The notes beneath the pieces are model-generated. The model had not been told where the DNA came from, ran no database searches, and saw nothing but the letters and a program-made list of their open reading frames with translations. Both the position numbers and the translations under genes were made by a program. From Bacteroidota bacterium (GTDB lineage: Bacteria; Bacteroidota; Bacteroidia; 2-12-FULL-35-15): DNA of 64,000 nucleotides. The DNA lies in the NCBI GenBank assembly GCA_025963725.1, contig JAOQAE010000005.1, positions 1 through 64,000 of the forward strand, given 5' to 3'. Positions 17,252-26,300 of this stretch are shown here, one piece after another; within the stretch, counting starts at the first letter, position 1, and each line of letters opens with the position of its first letter.

Positions 17252-17296
17252 AACAGATGTGGCAGAACTCCGGTTTCAAATAAGACAGCATAAAAA

Positions 17297-17318
17297 AACC
17301 GGCCCCTTCAGGCCGGTT
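17297..17318 (-). terminator. Intrinsic terminator, active on at least the minus strand
   Basis: AACCGGCC (17297-17304), loop CCTTCA, GGCCGGTT (17311-17318) form a perfect 8-bp stem; on the minus strand it is followed by a seven-T run. It serves the leftward gene at 17340 and may also stop the rightward exonuclease gene. A degenerate copy lies near 12031. Confidence 0.8.
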
Positions 17319-17339
17319 CAATTTAAAACAATTTAAAAT

Positions 17340-18002
17340 TTACCATACATCATCATTTCCCCGGGAATTCCTTCTCCTGTTGCCATTATTGTAACGGAAG
17401 TCACGTTCATCATTGTAACGGGAGCCCCTGTCGCCATCGTAGCGGTTTCCGTAATTGCCCACATTCCAACCATCCCCTTCCTGCGGTAACCCGCCGCCGT
17501 AATTTCTTCCGTACCTGCTGTCGTCATCGCCACCGTTCCTGTTATCATCATAATTGGCACGACCGGTTACATTCCTGCCGTATCCTCCGTAATTATCATT
17601 CCTGTTGTTGCCCTGCGAAGCGCGGTAATAGCGCTCGTGCCCGTCTTCATTGTGGTTGATCCAATAATTGTCCATACGGCTGCCCCCGCTGTAATTGCGG
17701 TCATCATCATCGGAATCATAGCCATAGCGCCTTTCATAACGGTTCTCGCCATAGTGATCATACTCATCCTCCATGCGGTTATCATAGCCACGGCCCCGTT
17801 CCCTGTAGCTATTCCCTTCATAGCCGTCATTATAATTGGAATTACCATTCATGTTCCTGCCGGATCTGTTGGAGGAATAGCGCTCACTCCTGCTATCGTC
17901 ATTGTATTGCCTGTCCCATTCCCGGTTTCTTCTTTCCGGAAATGATCCCTCTTCCCGGTTATCTCTCCTGTTGTTATGATAGTTATTGTTTCCTGGTCTC
18001 AT
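17340..18002 (-). CDS. Low-complexity, Asn/Arg/Gly/Asp/Tyr-rich disordered protein
   Basis: A 220-residue protein made almost entirely of N, R, G, D, Y, S and E, without hydrophobic core, signal peptide or membrane helix. Short recurring pieces include RY, YGR, NYGG, SRYGRN and DDD; the mix of Arg, Tyr and Gly recalls eukaryotic RGG/YGG domains that phase-separate or bind RNA. It begins MRPGNNNYHNN and ends NDDVW. Charges are balanced in blocks (acidic YDSDDDDR, basic NRRRNSRG). The gene lies alone between the exonuclease gene and a divergent lipoprotein gene and has its own terminator. Its opposite strand also shows an open frame, but that is a composition artefact. Function is unknown. Confidence 0.7.
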   Translation of the reverse strand: MRPGNNNYHNNRRDNREEGSFPERRNREWDRQYNDDSRSERYSSNRSGRNMNGNSNYNDGYEGNSYRERGRGYDNRMEDEYDHYGENRYERRYGYDSDDDDRNYSGGSRMDNYWINHNEDGHERYYRASQGNNRNDNYGGYGRNVTGRANYDDNRNGGDDDSRYGRNYGGGLPQEGDGWNVGNYGNRYDGDRGSRYNDERDFRYNNGNRRRNSRGNDDVW

Positions 18003-18261
18003 CGTTTCAATTTTTTGGTTATTATAGAAGGCTTGGTCAATCTGTTTCCGTTATTAATGTGCCAGCCGGCAAAAAATAAAGGAAAAGCACCTCCCAAAAC
18101 GGTTGATCATTTTGCAGGCAGCGGAAAGAAAAAGGAGTGAAAAAAATTCCGGCGAAAGGAGCGGTGTGTCCTGTAGATCAGCCAAGGAAGAAAATTCCAC
18201 ATTGCAAAAAGAACGGATGCTGATGGCACTTTTTTTTCGTGACTGTTTGTAAAACAAAACA

Positions 18262-18924
18262 ATGAAAACAAAAACGATCTGTATATTCTTAATCGCAGCA
18301 CTGCTGCAATGCTGCGCACCTTCCACCTACATTACCGGCTCATGGAAAAGCCCGGCACCTCCTGCCCCATATAAGAGTGTGCTGGTGGCTGCCCTCACCG
18401 GAAATACGATTGCAAAGGCAACACTTGAAAATGATATGGTGGCGGCACTCGGCAAAAACATCACTACAACCAAAAGTATCGATGAGTTTCCACCCAACAT
18501 CAGCGGTAGCGATTCCAGCAAAAGGGAAATGATGGATAAGGTGCGTAAAAAAAATGTTGACGCGATCCTCACTATTTCCATTATCAGCAAGGAAACAGAA
18601 TCGAGGTATGTATCCGGCGCCAATCCTTACGACCCATTGGGTTATGGCTATTACAGCGATTTCTGGGGATATTACAATCACTGGTACCCGAGCTTTTACG
18701 GGCCGGGATATTACGAGCAGAACAAAGTGTATTTCATTGAATCGAACCTGTATGATTCAAAAAGTGAAAAGCTTGTGTGGTCGGCACAATCGAAAACCTA
18801 TAGTCCTGACGAACTGCAGCCTTTCTCAAGGGAGTTTGCAAACATCATTGCCGCTAAAATGAGGGAGGATGGAGTGTTGCCGGCGCTTCCTTCTAAAAAG
18901 GATGCTGAGTTTACTCCATATTGA
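18262..18924 (+). CDS. Putative lipoprotein, Tyr/Gly-rich central segment
   Basis: A 220-residue exported lipoprotein: signal peptide 1-17 followed by a lipobox LLQCC (lipid on C17 or C18). The mature part resembles small Bacteroidota lipoproteins in which a Rossmann-like half (KSVLVAALTGN, later DAILTISII) reports on an unknown ligand; around residues 115-155 there is a Tyr/Gly/Trp-rich loop (YGYYSDFWGYYNHWY). Known relatives have no proven role. The 3' end overlaps the convergent gene at 18911 by 14 bases. It starts 260 bases after the divergent disordered-protein gene, so the two could share a regulatory region. Confidence 0.75.
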   Translation: MKTKTICIFLIAALLQCCAPSTYITGSWKSPAPPAPYKSVLVAALTGNTIAKATLENDMVAALGKNITTTKSIDEFPPNISGSDSSKREMMDKVRKKNVDAILTISIISKETESRYVSGANPYDPLGYGYYSDFWGYYNHWYPSFYGPGYYEQNKVYFIESNLYDSKSEKLVWSAQSKTYSPDELQPFSREFANIIAAKMREDGVLPALPSKKDAEFTPY

Positions 18925-20071
18925 GGAACTCATTCACCTTTGTAAATTTTTCAGACACGCAGTACCTGTACAGGCGGTGATCGGAGCCGAGGGATGAGAA
19001 ATCAAAAGGCTCGTATAAAACGGAGTTCGGATATTTTTCAGTGAACAGCTGCTTCAGCGCCGGGATGCAGCCTTTGTAATTGCAGCCCAAGGCCGTGTTC
19101 CCGTATTCCAGCGGGGAAGAAATAATATGCACAGCTCCGAAGTTGTACGACTTTAAAAGCACAAAATCATTTTCATTGTACACGATCCCGAGCCTGTAAC
19201 GATCCTTGGCCTTGTAATCGAACACACCTGTTCTTGAATAATATTCATTGAACACATCGGGGCTGATGGCCGGCTCGATAAGGCAGAGCCGTATGTCCTT
19301 CTGGGCCGGACAGGCCAACGTGCTTTCATTTGCCAAGGCGCCTTTCGAAGCATTGAACAATAATTCGCACCCTGCTTTTGCACCGAGGCTGTGGGTAATG
19401 ATGTTGATGTGATCACACTGAATGGATGGAATGACCTTTCGCAGCTGAAGCCCCACATGCTCCGCATTCGGGATCCCCGCCTGCTCGAACAGCTCGAAGC
19501 CTTTGTATTTGTAGGAGCTGATGGGCGTAATGAACTTGCTGTCCCAGTATACTTCCACAAACAAAACGGATCCTGCTTCTTTCGGCAATACATTTTCAAA
19601 GCTTTGATAATCATCAATGGAGTACGTGGAAACTTTGTCCTTTTTTCCGTACGCCCTTTTCCGGAAACCATGGATCAGCACATCCACGCTGCGGAACAGC
19701 TTTGCCTTCTCATTGATCATCGCGATGTAGCTTGCGGCGATTGAATCATCCAACGCCTCGATCTTTTCATCCACCGGCAGCGCATTGCTTACTTTGTATC
19801 GCTCACAGAGCTGGCTCAGCTTTTTCTCATTCGACTTATACCATTCCTTTAAGCTGCTGCAATTATTCTCAAGCTCCGCATCGGGAATAAATATTTCGGG
19901 ATAATAATAGCCGGATTTATCCATGAAAATCCGGGCTGTATTCGCAGGCGCCGGCGACAGCTGAACGGAGCGTTCACCGAAAAAGGAGGAGCGGTTATTA
20001 TAGCTGCAGCCCGGCTGTGAAAATGCCACAGCAGGAAAACAAAAAATAAAAAGAAGCAGTAATTTTTTCAT
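18911..20071 (-). CDS. Exported alpha/beta-hydrolase (DUF900-like)
   Basis: About 386 residues from the ATG at 20071, which gives a signal peptide MKKLLLLFIFCFPAVAFSQ; a longer frame begins at 20155 but would bury that signal, so the inner start is preferred. The core carries VLIHGFRKRAYGKK, the oxyanion strand, and NIITHSLGAKAGCELL, a nucleophile elbow of type G/T-H-S-L-G with serine as nucleophile. Later acidic and His residues (NENDFV, GSDHRLYRY) can complete the triad. Substrate unknown; relatives of DUF900 include esterase-like proteins. The gene is convergent with the lipoprotein gene and overlaps its last 14 bases. Confidence 0.8.
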   Translation of the reverse strand: MKKLLLLFIFCFPAVAFSQPGCSYNNRSSFFGERSVQLSPAPANTARIFMDKSGYYYPEIFIPDAELENNCSSLKEWYKSNEKKLSQLCERYKVSNALPVDEKIEALDDSIAASYIAMINEKAKLFRSVDVLIHGFRKRAYGKKDKVSTYSIDDYQSFENVLPKEAGSVLFVEVYWDSKFITPISSYKYKGFELFEQAGIPNAEHVGLQLRKVIPSIQCDHINIITHSLGAKAGCELLFNASKGALANESTLACPAQKDIRLCLIEPAISPDVFNEYYSRTGVFDYKAKDRYRLGIVYNENDFVLLKSYNFGAVHIISSPLEYGNTALGCNYKGCIPALKQLFTEKYPNSVLYEPFDFSSLGSDHRLYRYCVSEKFTKVNEFLNME

Positions 20072-20098
20072 AAATATCATCTGTAGGTCACCACTAAG

Positions 20099-20176
20099 GT
20101 CACTTCGTTGCGAAGCGTATCGAGAAGTGGACCTGTTCTCGATACTTTCGCCCAAAAGGCGAAAACTCGAACTGAC
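20099..20176. repeat. Dispersed intergenic repeat with CGTATCGAGAAG palindromic arms
   Basis: Contains GCGAAGCGTATCGAGAAGTG followed by an inverted GTTCTCGATAC and GAAAACTCGAACTGAC. A closely similar unit lies at 49903-50014, and shorter GTCAGTTCGAGCG(A/G)AGTCGAG units occur at 40585 and 48785. These are non-coding dispersed repeats of the kind scattered through many Bacteroidota genomes. Confidence 0.7.
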
Positions 20177-20207
20177 ATACTATCTCAATATATTTTCAAA
20201 CACACAA

Positions 20208-21428
20208 TTAAAACAAGCTCAATTGCTCATTACCCGGCGGCTTCGCTTTTCCAAAAACGGTGCGGCCACCATACTTATACGATTCCGCCCTTTCCTTCGC
20301 GATCACTTTATCGAATGCGCTTTCATCCGGCTCAAAGCTTTGCTCCATCATCTGGGAAACCATTGTGAGGTTCTTGATCGCTGTCTGCTTATCGGAATTG
20401 CCCAGCTTTGCCTTTTCGATCGCGTTATTCAGCAGGGCAATGGTTTCATCGTAAGTATTAACGGGCACGGGGAACGGGTGACCGTCCTTGCCCCCATGCG
20501 CAAACGAAAAACGCGCCGGGTCCGAAAAGCGTGAAGGTGTTCCATGGATCACCTCGCTCACCAGCGCGAGCGACTGGATCGTACGAGGCCCTACTCCTTC
20601 CAGCAGCAGCAGCGATTCAAAATCGCGCAGCTCCTTTTCGTGCGCCAATGCAAGCACGCTGCCCAGGCGCTTCAGGTTTACATCCTTTGCCCTCACATCA
20701 TGGTGCGAAGGCATTACGATCTTCCTGATCTCCGGCAGCATCAGCTGCGGATCTTCCTTCACAATTTCAAGCATCGCCGATTTAGCATCTGCCGCCTGCA
20801 GGTCGGCAAGGTTCAGGATCACCCCTTGGTTCTTGCCATAAATAGAAGTATGCGGATTTTCAACGAATGATTTTACCTGCTCCGAATGCCAGTGGTATCT
20901 TCTTGCCATCCCGGTGGCATCGTTCATTCCCTGCTGCACCACTGCCCATTCGCCGGTATCGGTCACAATAAAGGTATGCAGGTAGATCTGGAAGCCGTCC
21001 TGGATAGCAGTGTTATCCACCTTTGCAGTAAGCCTGCTGGAGCGCACCAACTCGTCGCCGTTGAGGCCGGTCCTTTCGGAAAAGGCGATCAGCTCCGATG
21101 GGGTTTGGCGTGAATATCTTCCTTTGCCGCCGCAGATGTGGATCCCCAGCTCTTTGAACTTCGGGTTCACCGCTTTTTTCAGCGCGCCCATCACGGAGGT
21201 GGTAATGCCCGAAGAATGCCAGTCCATGCCCATTACGCAGCCGAGCGACTGGAACCAGAACGGATCGCTCAGCCGGCTCAGCACTGCCGATTTTCCATAC
21301 TCCATCACGATCGATTCCACGATGGCACCCCCAAGCAGGCTCATCCGCTGGGCAAGCCAGGGAGGAACATGGCCATAATGCAGGGGCAGGTCGGCGTGAC
21401 GGGTATTATTGAAATAAAGCTTCGGCAT
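20208..21428 (-). CDS. DUF763 family protein with helix-hairpin-helix and C-terminal clamp-binding motif
   Basis: A 406-residue protein of the DUF763 family, found in bacteria and archaea, function not established. Conserved blocks are seen at the start (ADLPLHYGHVPPWLAQRM), at GMDWHSSGITTSV (about 70-82), GIHICGGKGRYSR and MARRYHWHSEQVKSFV. Around residue 275-295, LLLLEGVGPRTIQSLALVSE is a helix-hairpin-helix of the DNA-binding type. The protein ends NEQLSLF: QLSLF is a textbook beta-sliding-clamp binding pentapeptide, which suggests action at replication or repair sites. Several His and Asp residues in conserved blocks could form a metal site. It stands alone, leftward, upstream of the repeat at 20099. 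Confidence 0.88.
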   Translation of the reverse strand: MPKLYFNNTRHADLPLHYGHVPPWLAQRMSLLGGAIVESIVMEYGKSAVLSRLSDPFWFQSLGCVMGMDWHSSGITTSVMGALKKAVNPKFKELGIHICGGKGRYSRQTPSELIAFSERTGLNGDELVRSSRLTAKVDNTAIQDGFQIYLHTFIVTDTGEWAVVQQGMNDATGMARRYHWHSEQVKSFVENPHTSIYGKNQGVILNLADLQAADAKSAMLEIVKEDPQLMLPEIRKIVMPSHHDVRAKDVNLKRLGSVLALAHEKELRDFESLLLLEGVGPRTIQSLALVSEVIHGTPSRFSDPARFSFAHGGKDGHPFPVPVNTYDETIALLNNAIEKAKLGNSDKQTAIKNLTMVSQMMEQSFEPDESAFDKVIAKERAESYKYGGRTVFGKAKPPGNEQLSLF

Positions 21429-21597
21429 GAGGCTTTAAATTACGAAAAAATTTACATTGAAATTTGCAGATTCGACCAACACAAAAAAATATTCTTTATA
21501 TTCGTCCCTTGAGTACACAAGGCTGCCGCTGGTGGTTCAATAAGCGCCCGGCACAACCTTTTTATTCATTCAATAACCAATAAAAAAAATACCGATC

Positions 21598-21894
21598 ATG
21601 ACAAAAAATACCGGATTAAGATCACTTTTTGCAGCAGCGGTTGTAGCTGTAAGCCTTTCTGCCTGCCACTGCAGCGCTAACGACAATACTTCAAGGCCGG
21701 GCCAGAATGATGAGCACGGGCGCAATGTAGGGAACAGTGAGATCGAGAAGAACTTCAGCCCCGGAAGCGATTGCAACCCGAATAATGATATGTACGACGG
21801 CATTTACGGCAACAAGCCGGGAGCGGTTCAGTCGGAAGGCGGACATGATGAACACGACGGCGATAACAAGCAGCACGAGGAAGGACACGAGTAA
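21598..21894 (+). CDS. Small acidic, His-rich lipoprotein
   Basis: A 98-residue protein with a signal peptide ending in a lipobox (VSLSAC, lipid on C23). The mature part is short, hydrophilic and disordered, with Asp/Asn/Gly and a C-terminal stretch rich in His, Glu and Asp (GGHDEHDGDNKQHEEGHE), able to bind divalent metal ions in principle. It lies upstream of ribBA, with 76 bases between; no shared function is evident. Confidence 0.65.
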   Translation: MTKNTGLRSLFAAAVVAVSLSACHCSANDNTSRPGQNDEHGRNVGNSEIEKNFSPGSDCNPNNDMYDGIYGNKPGAVQSEGGHDEHDGDNKQHEEGHE

Positions 21895-21943
21895 AACGCG
21901 ACATTTGAAGGACGCGTCCTGAACATCTCCACGGCAAAATTGT

Positions 21944-21951
21944 TATCTTTG
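21944..21951 (+). promoter_or_regulatory. -7 promoter element of ribBA
   Basis: TATCTTTG matches the Bacteroidota TAnnTTTG consensus exactly, 19 bases before the ribBA ATG. No good -33 TTG at the usual spacing is present. A perfect palindrome AGGACGCGTCCT at 21909-21920 lies just upstream and could be an operator. No FMN riboswitch is visible in the short leader. Confidence 0.5.
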
Positions 21952-21970
21952 TACAATCAAATTCAATAAA

Positions 21971-23185
21971 ATGCGATCTGTACTGAATACAATTGAAGAA
22001 GCCATTGCCGACCTGAAAGCGGGAAAAGTGATCATTGTGGTGGATGATGAAGGGCGTGAGAACGAAGGCGACTTTCTTACCGCTGCACGTAATGTTACGC
22101 CCGAAGTGATCAACTTCATGGCAACCCACGGCCGCGGCCTTATCTGCGCCGCTATCACCGAAGAGCGCTGCTCGGAGCTTGGCCTCGAAATGATGGTGAG
22201 CAACAATACCGCCGAGCACAGCACTGCATTTACCGTTTCTGTCGACCTGCTCGGCTACGGCTGCACCACAGGCATTTCCGCATCCGACCGCTCCAAAACC
22301 ATCCAGGCGCTTATCAATCCTTCCATTAAACCGGAAGAGTTCGGCAAGCCCGGACATATTTTCCCTTTAAAAGCTAAAAATGGCGGTGTTCTCCGCAGGG
22401 CCGGGCACACCGAGGCCACGATCGACCTTGCGCGGCTGGCCGGCTTTGAGCCTGCAGGCGCACTTGTGGAGATCATGAACGAGGATGGCTCAATGGCACG
22501 CCTGCCGCAGCTGGTGGAGATCGCCAAGAAGCATAACCTGAAGATCATTTCCATTGAAGACCTCATTGCATACCGCGTAAAAAATGAAACCATCGTCACC
22601 AAAGACGTACAGGTGAAAATGCCTACGAAATGGGGCAATTTCGAATTGGTGGCTTACCGCCAGACCACCAACGACCAGGAGCATCTTGCACTGATCAAAG
22701 GAACATGGCAAAAGGACGAGCCGGTGCTTGTGCGGGTGCATTCCTCCTGTCTTACCGGCGATATCTTTGGATCCTGCCGCTGCGACTGCGGGCCTCAATT
22801 GCAGAAATCGATGGAGATGATCGAGAAGGAAGGCAAAGGTGTGATCGTTTACATGAACCAGGAAGGCCGCGGCATAGGGCTGCTGAACAAACTGAAAGCG
22901 TACAAATTGCAGGAAGAAGGCCGCGATACCGTAGAGGCCAATGAAGAATTAGGCTTTAAGCCCGATGAGCGCGACTACGGAGTTGGGGCTCAAATTATAA
23001 GAGACCTCGGGATCACCAAAATAAAACTGATGAGCAACAATCCGAAGAAGCGTGCCGGCCTGATCGGTTACGGGCTGGAGATCGTTGATAATGTTGCGAT
23101 CGAGATCGAATCAAACGAGCACAACAGGCTTTACCTGCAAACAAAAAGGGATAAACTGGGGCATTCTTTGAAGCTTGATAAGTAG
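21971..23185 (+). CDS. ribBA: Bifunctional 3,4-dihydroxy-2-butanone-4-phosphate synthase / GTP cyclohydrolase II
   Basis: A 404-residue riboflavin biosynthesis enzyme. The RibB half (about 1-200) makes the four-carbon unit from ribulose 5-phosphate; its metal/substrate motif [11 protein letters not shown] and the block [13 protein letters not shown] are intact. The RibA half (about 205-400) opens the imidazole ring of GTP; its zinc cysteines are in [15 protein letters not shown], followed by the GTP-site motif [13 protein letters not shown]. The two activities supply both precursors of riboflavin. The gene stands alone with its own -7 element. The GTP cyclohydrolase residues appear complete, so both halves are probably active. 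Confidence 0.97.
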   Translation: MRSVLNTIEEAIADLKAGKVIIVVDDEGRENEGDFLTAARNVTPEVINFMATHGRGLICAAITEERCSELGLEMMVSNNTAEHSTAFTVSVDLLGYGCTTGISASDRSKTIQALINPSIKPEEFGKPGHIFPLKAKNGGVLRRAGHTEATIDLARLAGFEPAGALVEIMNEDGSMARLPQLVEIAKKHNLKIISIEDLIAYRVKNETIVTKDVQVKMPTKWGNFELVAYRQTTNDQEHLALIKGTWQKDEPVLVRVHSSCLTGDIFGSCRCDCGPQLQKSMEMIEKEGKGVIVYMNQEGRGIGLLNKLKAYKLQEEGRDTVEANEELGFKPDERDYGVGAQIIRDLGITKIKLMSNNPKKRAGLIGYGLEIVDNVAIEIESNEHNRLYLQTKRDKLGHSLKLDK

Positions 23186-23225
23186 AAGGCTGGAGGCTGA
23201 GTGTTGTGTTCTTTATCAGCAGAAT

Positions 23226-23265
23226 GTCATCCTGAGCGAAATGAAATGCAGCCGAAGGATCTTTT
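23226..23265. repeat. Dispersed GTCATCCTGAGCG-type intergenic repeat
   Basis: GTCATCCTGAGCGAAATGAA and GCCGAAGGATCTTTT are the two halves of a widespread non-coding repeat of bacterial intergenic regions. It lies between the ribBA stop and the convergent tamB end. Confidence 0.6.
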
Positions 23266-23348
23266 TCTTCCGAACCGGAATCCCCGGTAACATTGATGAA
23301 GATGCTTCCTGCGTCAGCATGACAACAGCTTGCAATACAAATCTTGCA

Positions 23349-26300
23349 CTACTGCGGCAGCGGATCCGTATGCTCCGGCTTCTGCTTGTTCTTCTTTCTT
23401 TCGCGCAGATTCCCTAAATAGCGCTGGTACAGCTGCCCGATCGTATCAAACTCTTCCCTGTATAAAATACCTACGCCCTGTGTATACGGACCGGATGTAT
23501 AGATCTGGTTATTATCGTTTGCCTTGTTGAAGGCCTTGATGCGCAGCTTTCCGTCATCCGTGATCTTGTAATCCACATTCACATCGCCCACAATGTTATT
23601 CGTATTCTGGTTGTTATTGTTCACGCCGAGATTTCCATCGATGCTCAGGCGGTCGTCGAACAGCTGCGTGGAAAGCGCCACTCCGAGCTCTTCCTTGCTG
23701 ATCTCATCGCCCGGACGATAATTCACGCCAATATCAAAATCGTTGCTGATCTTGCTGAGCATATTGCTGAGCTGGTTCGATAATAGTTCGCTTGTATTGG
23801 CAAAGCCCGCCGAAGCCACATCCGGCCCGGTACCAGCACCCGTAAGCTGCGGCGGCGTTACAAAGCTGTTTAAGATCAATAAGGAAAACACCTGCCGGTT
23901 CATTTCCGCATCGGTGTTGATGTAGCTCATCACCTGCTGGCGAACACCGGCATCAACGGTTGGGATGTTAATGTCGAAATTGATCTCGGGCGACAGCAGC
24001 TCGTTGCGCATCGCCAGCTTCAGATCCACCGGGTAGCGGCGCTTGTAGGTGCTCGATGAATCACTCGGGAAAAATGGCTTCAAAGATGCCCGCGCCTTGT
24101 AAACGGCATTGATGTTCACATCGGCCTTGTACGGCACGCCGCTCCATTTGATCACGCTTCCCTTTTCAATATCAAAGCGCTTGTTGATGATGTTCTGGAG
24201 CGTGAACAAATAATCGCCATTCTCGATCACGTAATCGCCGTACATTTTAAAATCGCCGGTAGGACTGATCTTCAGCTTGATGTTTCCATCACCCCTCGCC
24301 TTGATCACATCCCCTACCTTCTGGTCGAAGATCAATTGTACCTCTGCATCGGGCGTTACCTCGAGGTCGAAGTTCAGCGCCAGTCCGCCCAGCTTTACGC
24401 GGTAATTGTTTGTTGTTTTTGCGCTGGTATCCTTCTTCACGAAGGTGATGAAATTATTTTCGCTTACTTCCGAAGGCCCCGAAAGCGGAATGAAAATTTT
24501 TGTGATCTCTGTTTTTGAGAGCAGCGACACCTTATCCGATTTATCGTTCGATGTGATCTTCTCTGTTCTTACGCTGGCATCGATGCGCAGCTCATTCTTT
24601 ATAAAGCCGAAAACGTTGATGATCCCCGTTACAAAGGCTTTTCCGTAATACAGCTGGTTATCCGCCTCCGTGGTGTTCAGCACCATGAATTTGTTGGCGC
24701 GGATATCGTAATCCAGCTGAAAATCCTTGAAATTATCGTGGTACACTTTTCCAGTGACAAAGGCTTTGTTATTGTTCGGAATGTCGTACAGCACAAGGTC
24801 TTCCACGCCAAATGAATTGTTCTCGATGATAATGTCGTGCGAAAAGCGGTAGCTCGTATTCAGGTACGACACGGTGATCTTCTTCGCGTTCACGCTGAGT
24901 TTCCCGGCAAGCAAAGGTTTTTTCACGGAGCCTTTTATAGTTACGTTTCCTGAGAACTGTCCCACGAAATCGGAACAAAAATCCTTCACATACGGCTCAA
25001 ATAGTTGCATCCGGATCGCCTGCAGGTTGAGCTCCAGGTCGAGGTTGTCATCCGTTTTCTTCGGATAATAATACCCCGAGAATAAAATATTCGGGATGAT
25101 CCCAAGCGTGAATGTACCATGCAGGTAAAGCGCCTCCTTCGATTTATCCCAGACGCTTTCCACTTCACCGTCGCCGATCTCCTCATCGTTCACAAACAGC
25201 GATTTAAAATTAGTATTGCTCGTGAACACCATGTTGTGGTACAGGTCAAGCACGCTCGACTGCCCGGTGATGTATCCCCTGAGCCTGAGCCCCGAAGGCC
25301 GCGTAAGCACATTCAGGTTGGCAAGGTTAAAATTATTCAGGTCGAGCCGCACCTGGTCTTTCTTATCATTGGAGATTACGCCGTTCACCGCGATCGACTG
25401 GCTGCCGTGCTCGAACATCAGCTCATTGATGGTGATGTGCGATGTATCCACGATCACTTCATTCGTCCTGCTGATATCCCAGAGCGAATCGGCGATCACG
25501 AACTGCGAGGGCAGGATCTTGAACTGCATCACATGATCGGGGTTGAAATGCAGGAAGGCTTTAATATCGCCCTTGTAAAGCTTTGTCTTTGTCTGGTTAT
25601 CCCAGTTCATCGCAAGGTTCACGCTGTCGGCATGAGAGCCGGAGCGCAACGTAAAATCGGTGAGCCAGAGGCTGTCGGTCAGGTAAAACCGCGAGGCGCT
25701 CATCTGCAGCTGCAGCTCCTTGTTGGCTGTCCCCGACTCCACTTTCCAGTCCTGGAACACATAGCCATACAGCCCGAGCCTTGAAGAGCTTCCATCGAGC
25801 ACAAAATCATTCTGGGCGGAATTGTAATTTCCTTTCAGCAGTGTTTGTGGCGCAATGCTGATCTGGGGCGCAAACAGGCGGGTAACGGCTTCCGTTTTTT
25901 TGAAGAGGAAACTGTATTCAAAGTTCTGAACGGGCGTTCTTCCCTTCGAGCGGCTTACATAAGAAGGCAGGTAGTAGCTCAGTACATTCTGCATGGAGTA
26001 CGGCAGCTCGAGGATCTTAAACGTGCCCTTCACTTTGGCATCGCAGAAATCGGAGAAGAGCTTAATTGATTTCACGCCGTTCTCTTCCGCCGAAATAAGG
26101 TTGAACACGCTCAGCTTATACACCTGGTCGTTCTCCTTATAAACCGTATTATCGAAGTTGATCTGCCCGATCAGGTTATCGATGTTGTTCCCGGTAACGT
26201 TGATGATCACCTGCGTGGAAAGATCGGTCTTCTTATCCGTTTTCAGGAAGTGCAGCGCACCGAGATCAGCCTTGTTCACGGTGGTGATAAAATCGAGCGC

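Noticed and set aside
17637-17945. Plus-strand hydrophobic frame opposite the disordered-protein gene
   Set aside because: Codon mirror of a Gly/Asp/Tyr/Asn-rich gene always yields Ile/Val/Pro; not a membrane protein.
20127-20534. Frames through the dispersed repeat near 20100-20200
   Set aside because: They cross a non-coding repeat and the DUF763 antisense strand.
21895-21970. FMN riboswitch before ribBA
   Set aside because: The interval is too short and lacks the conserved RFN core.
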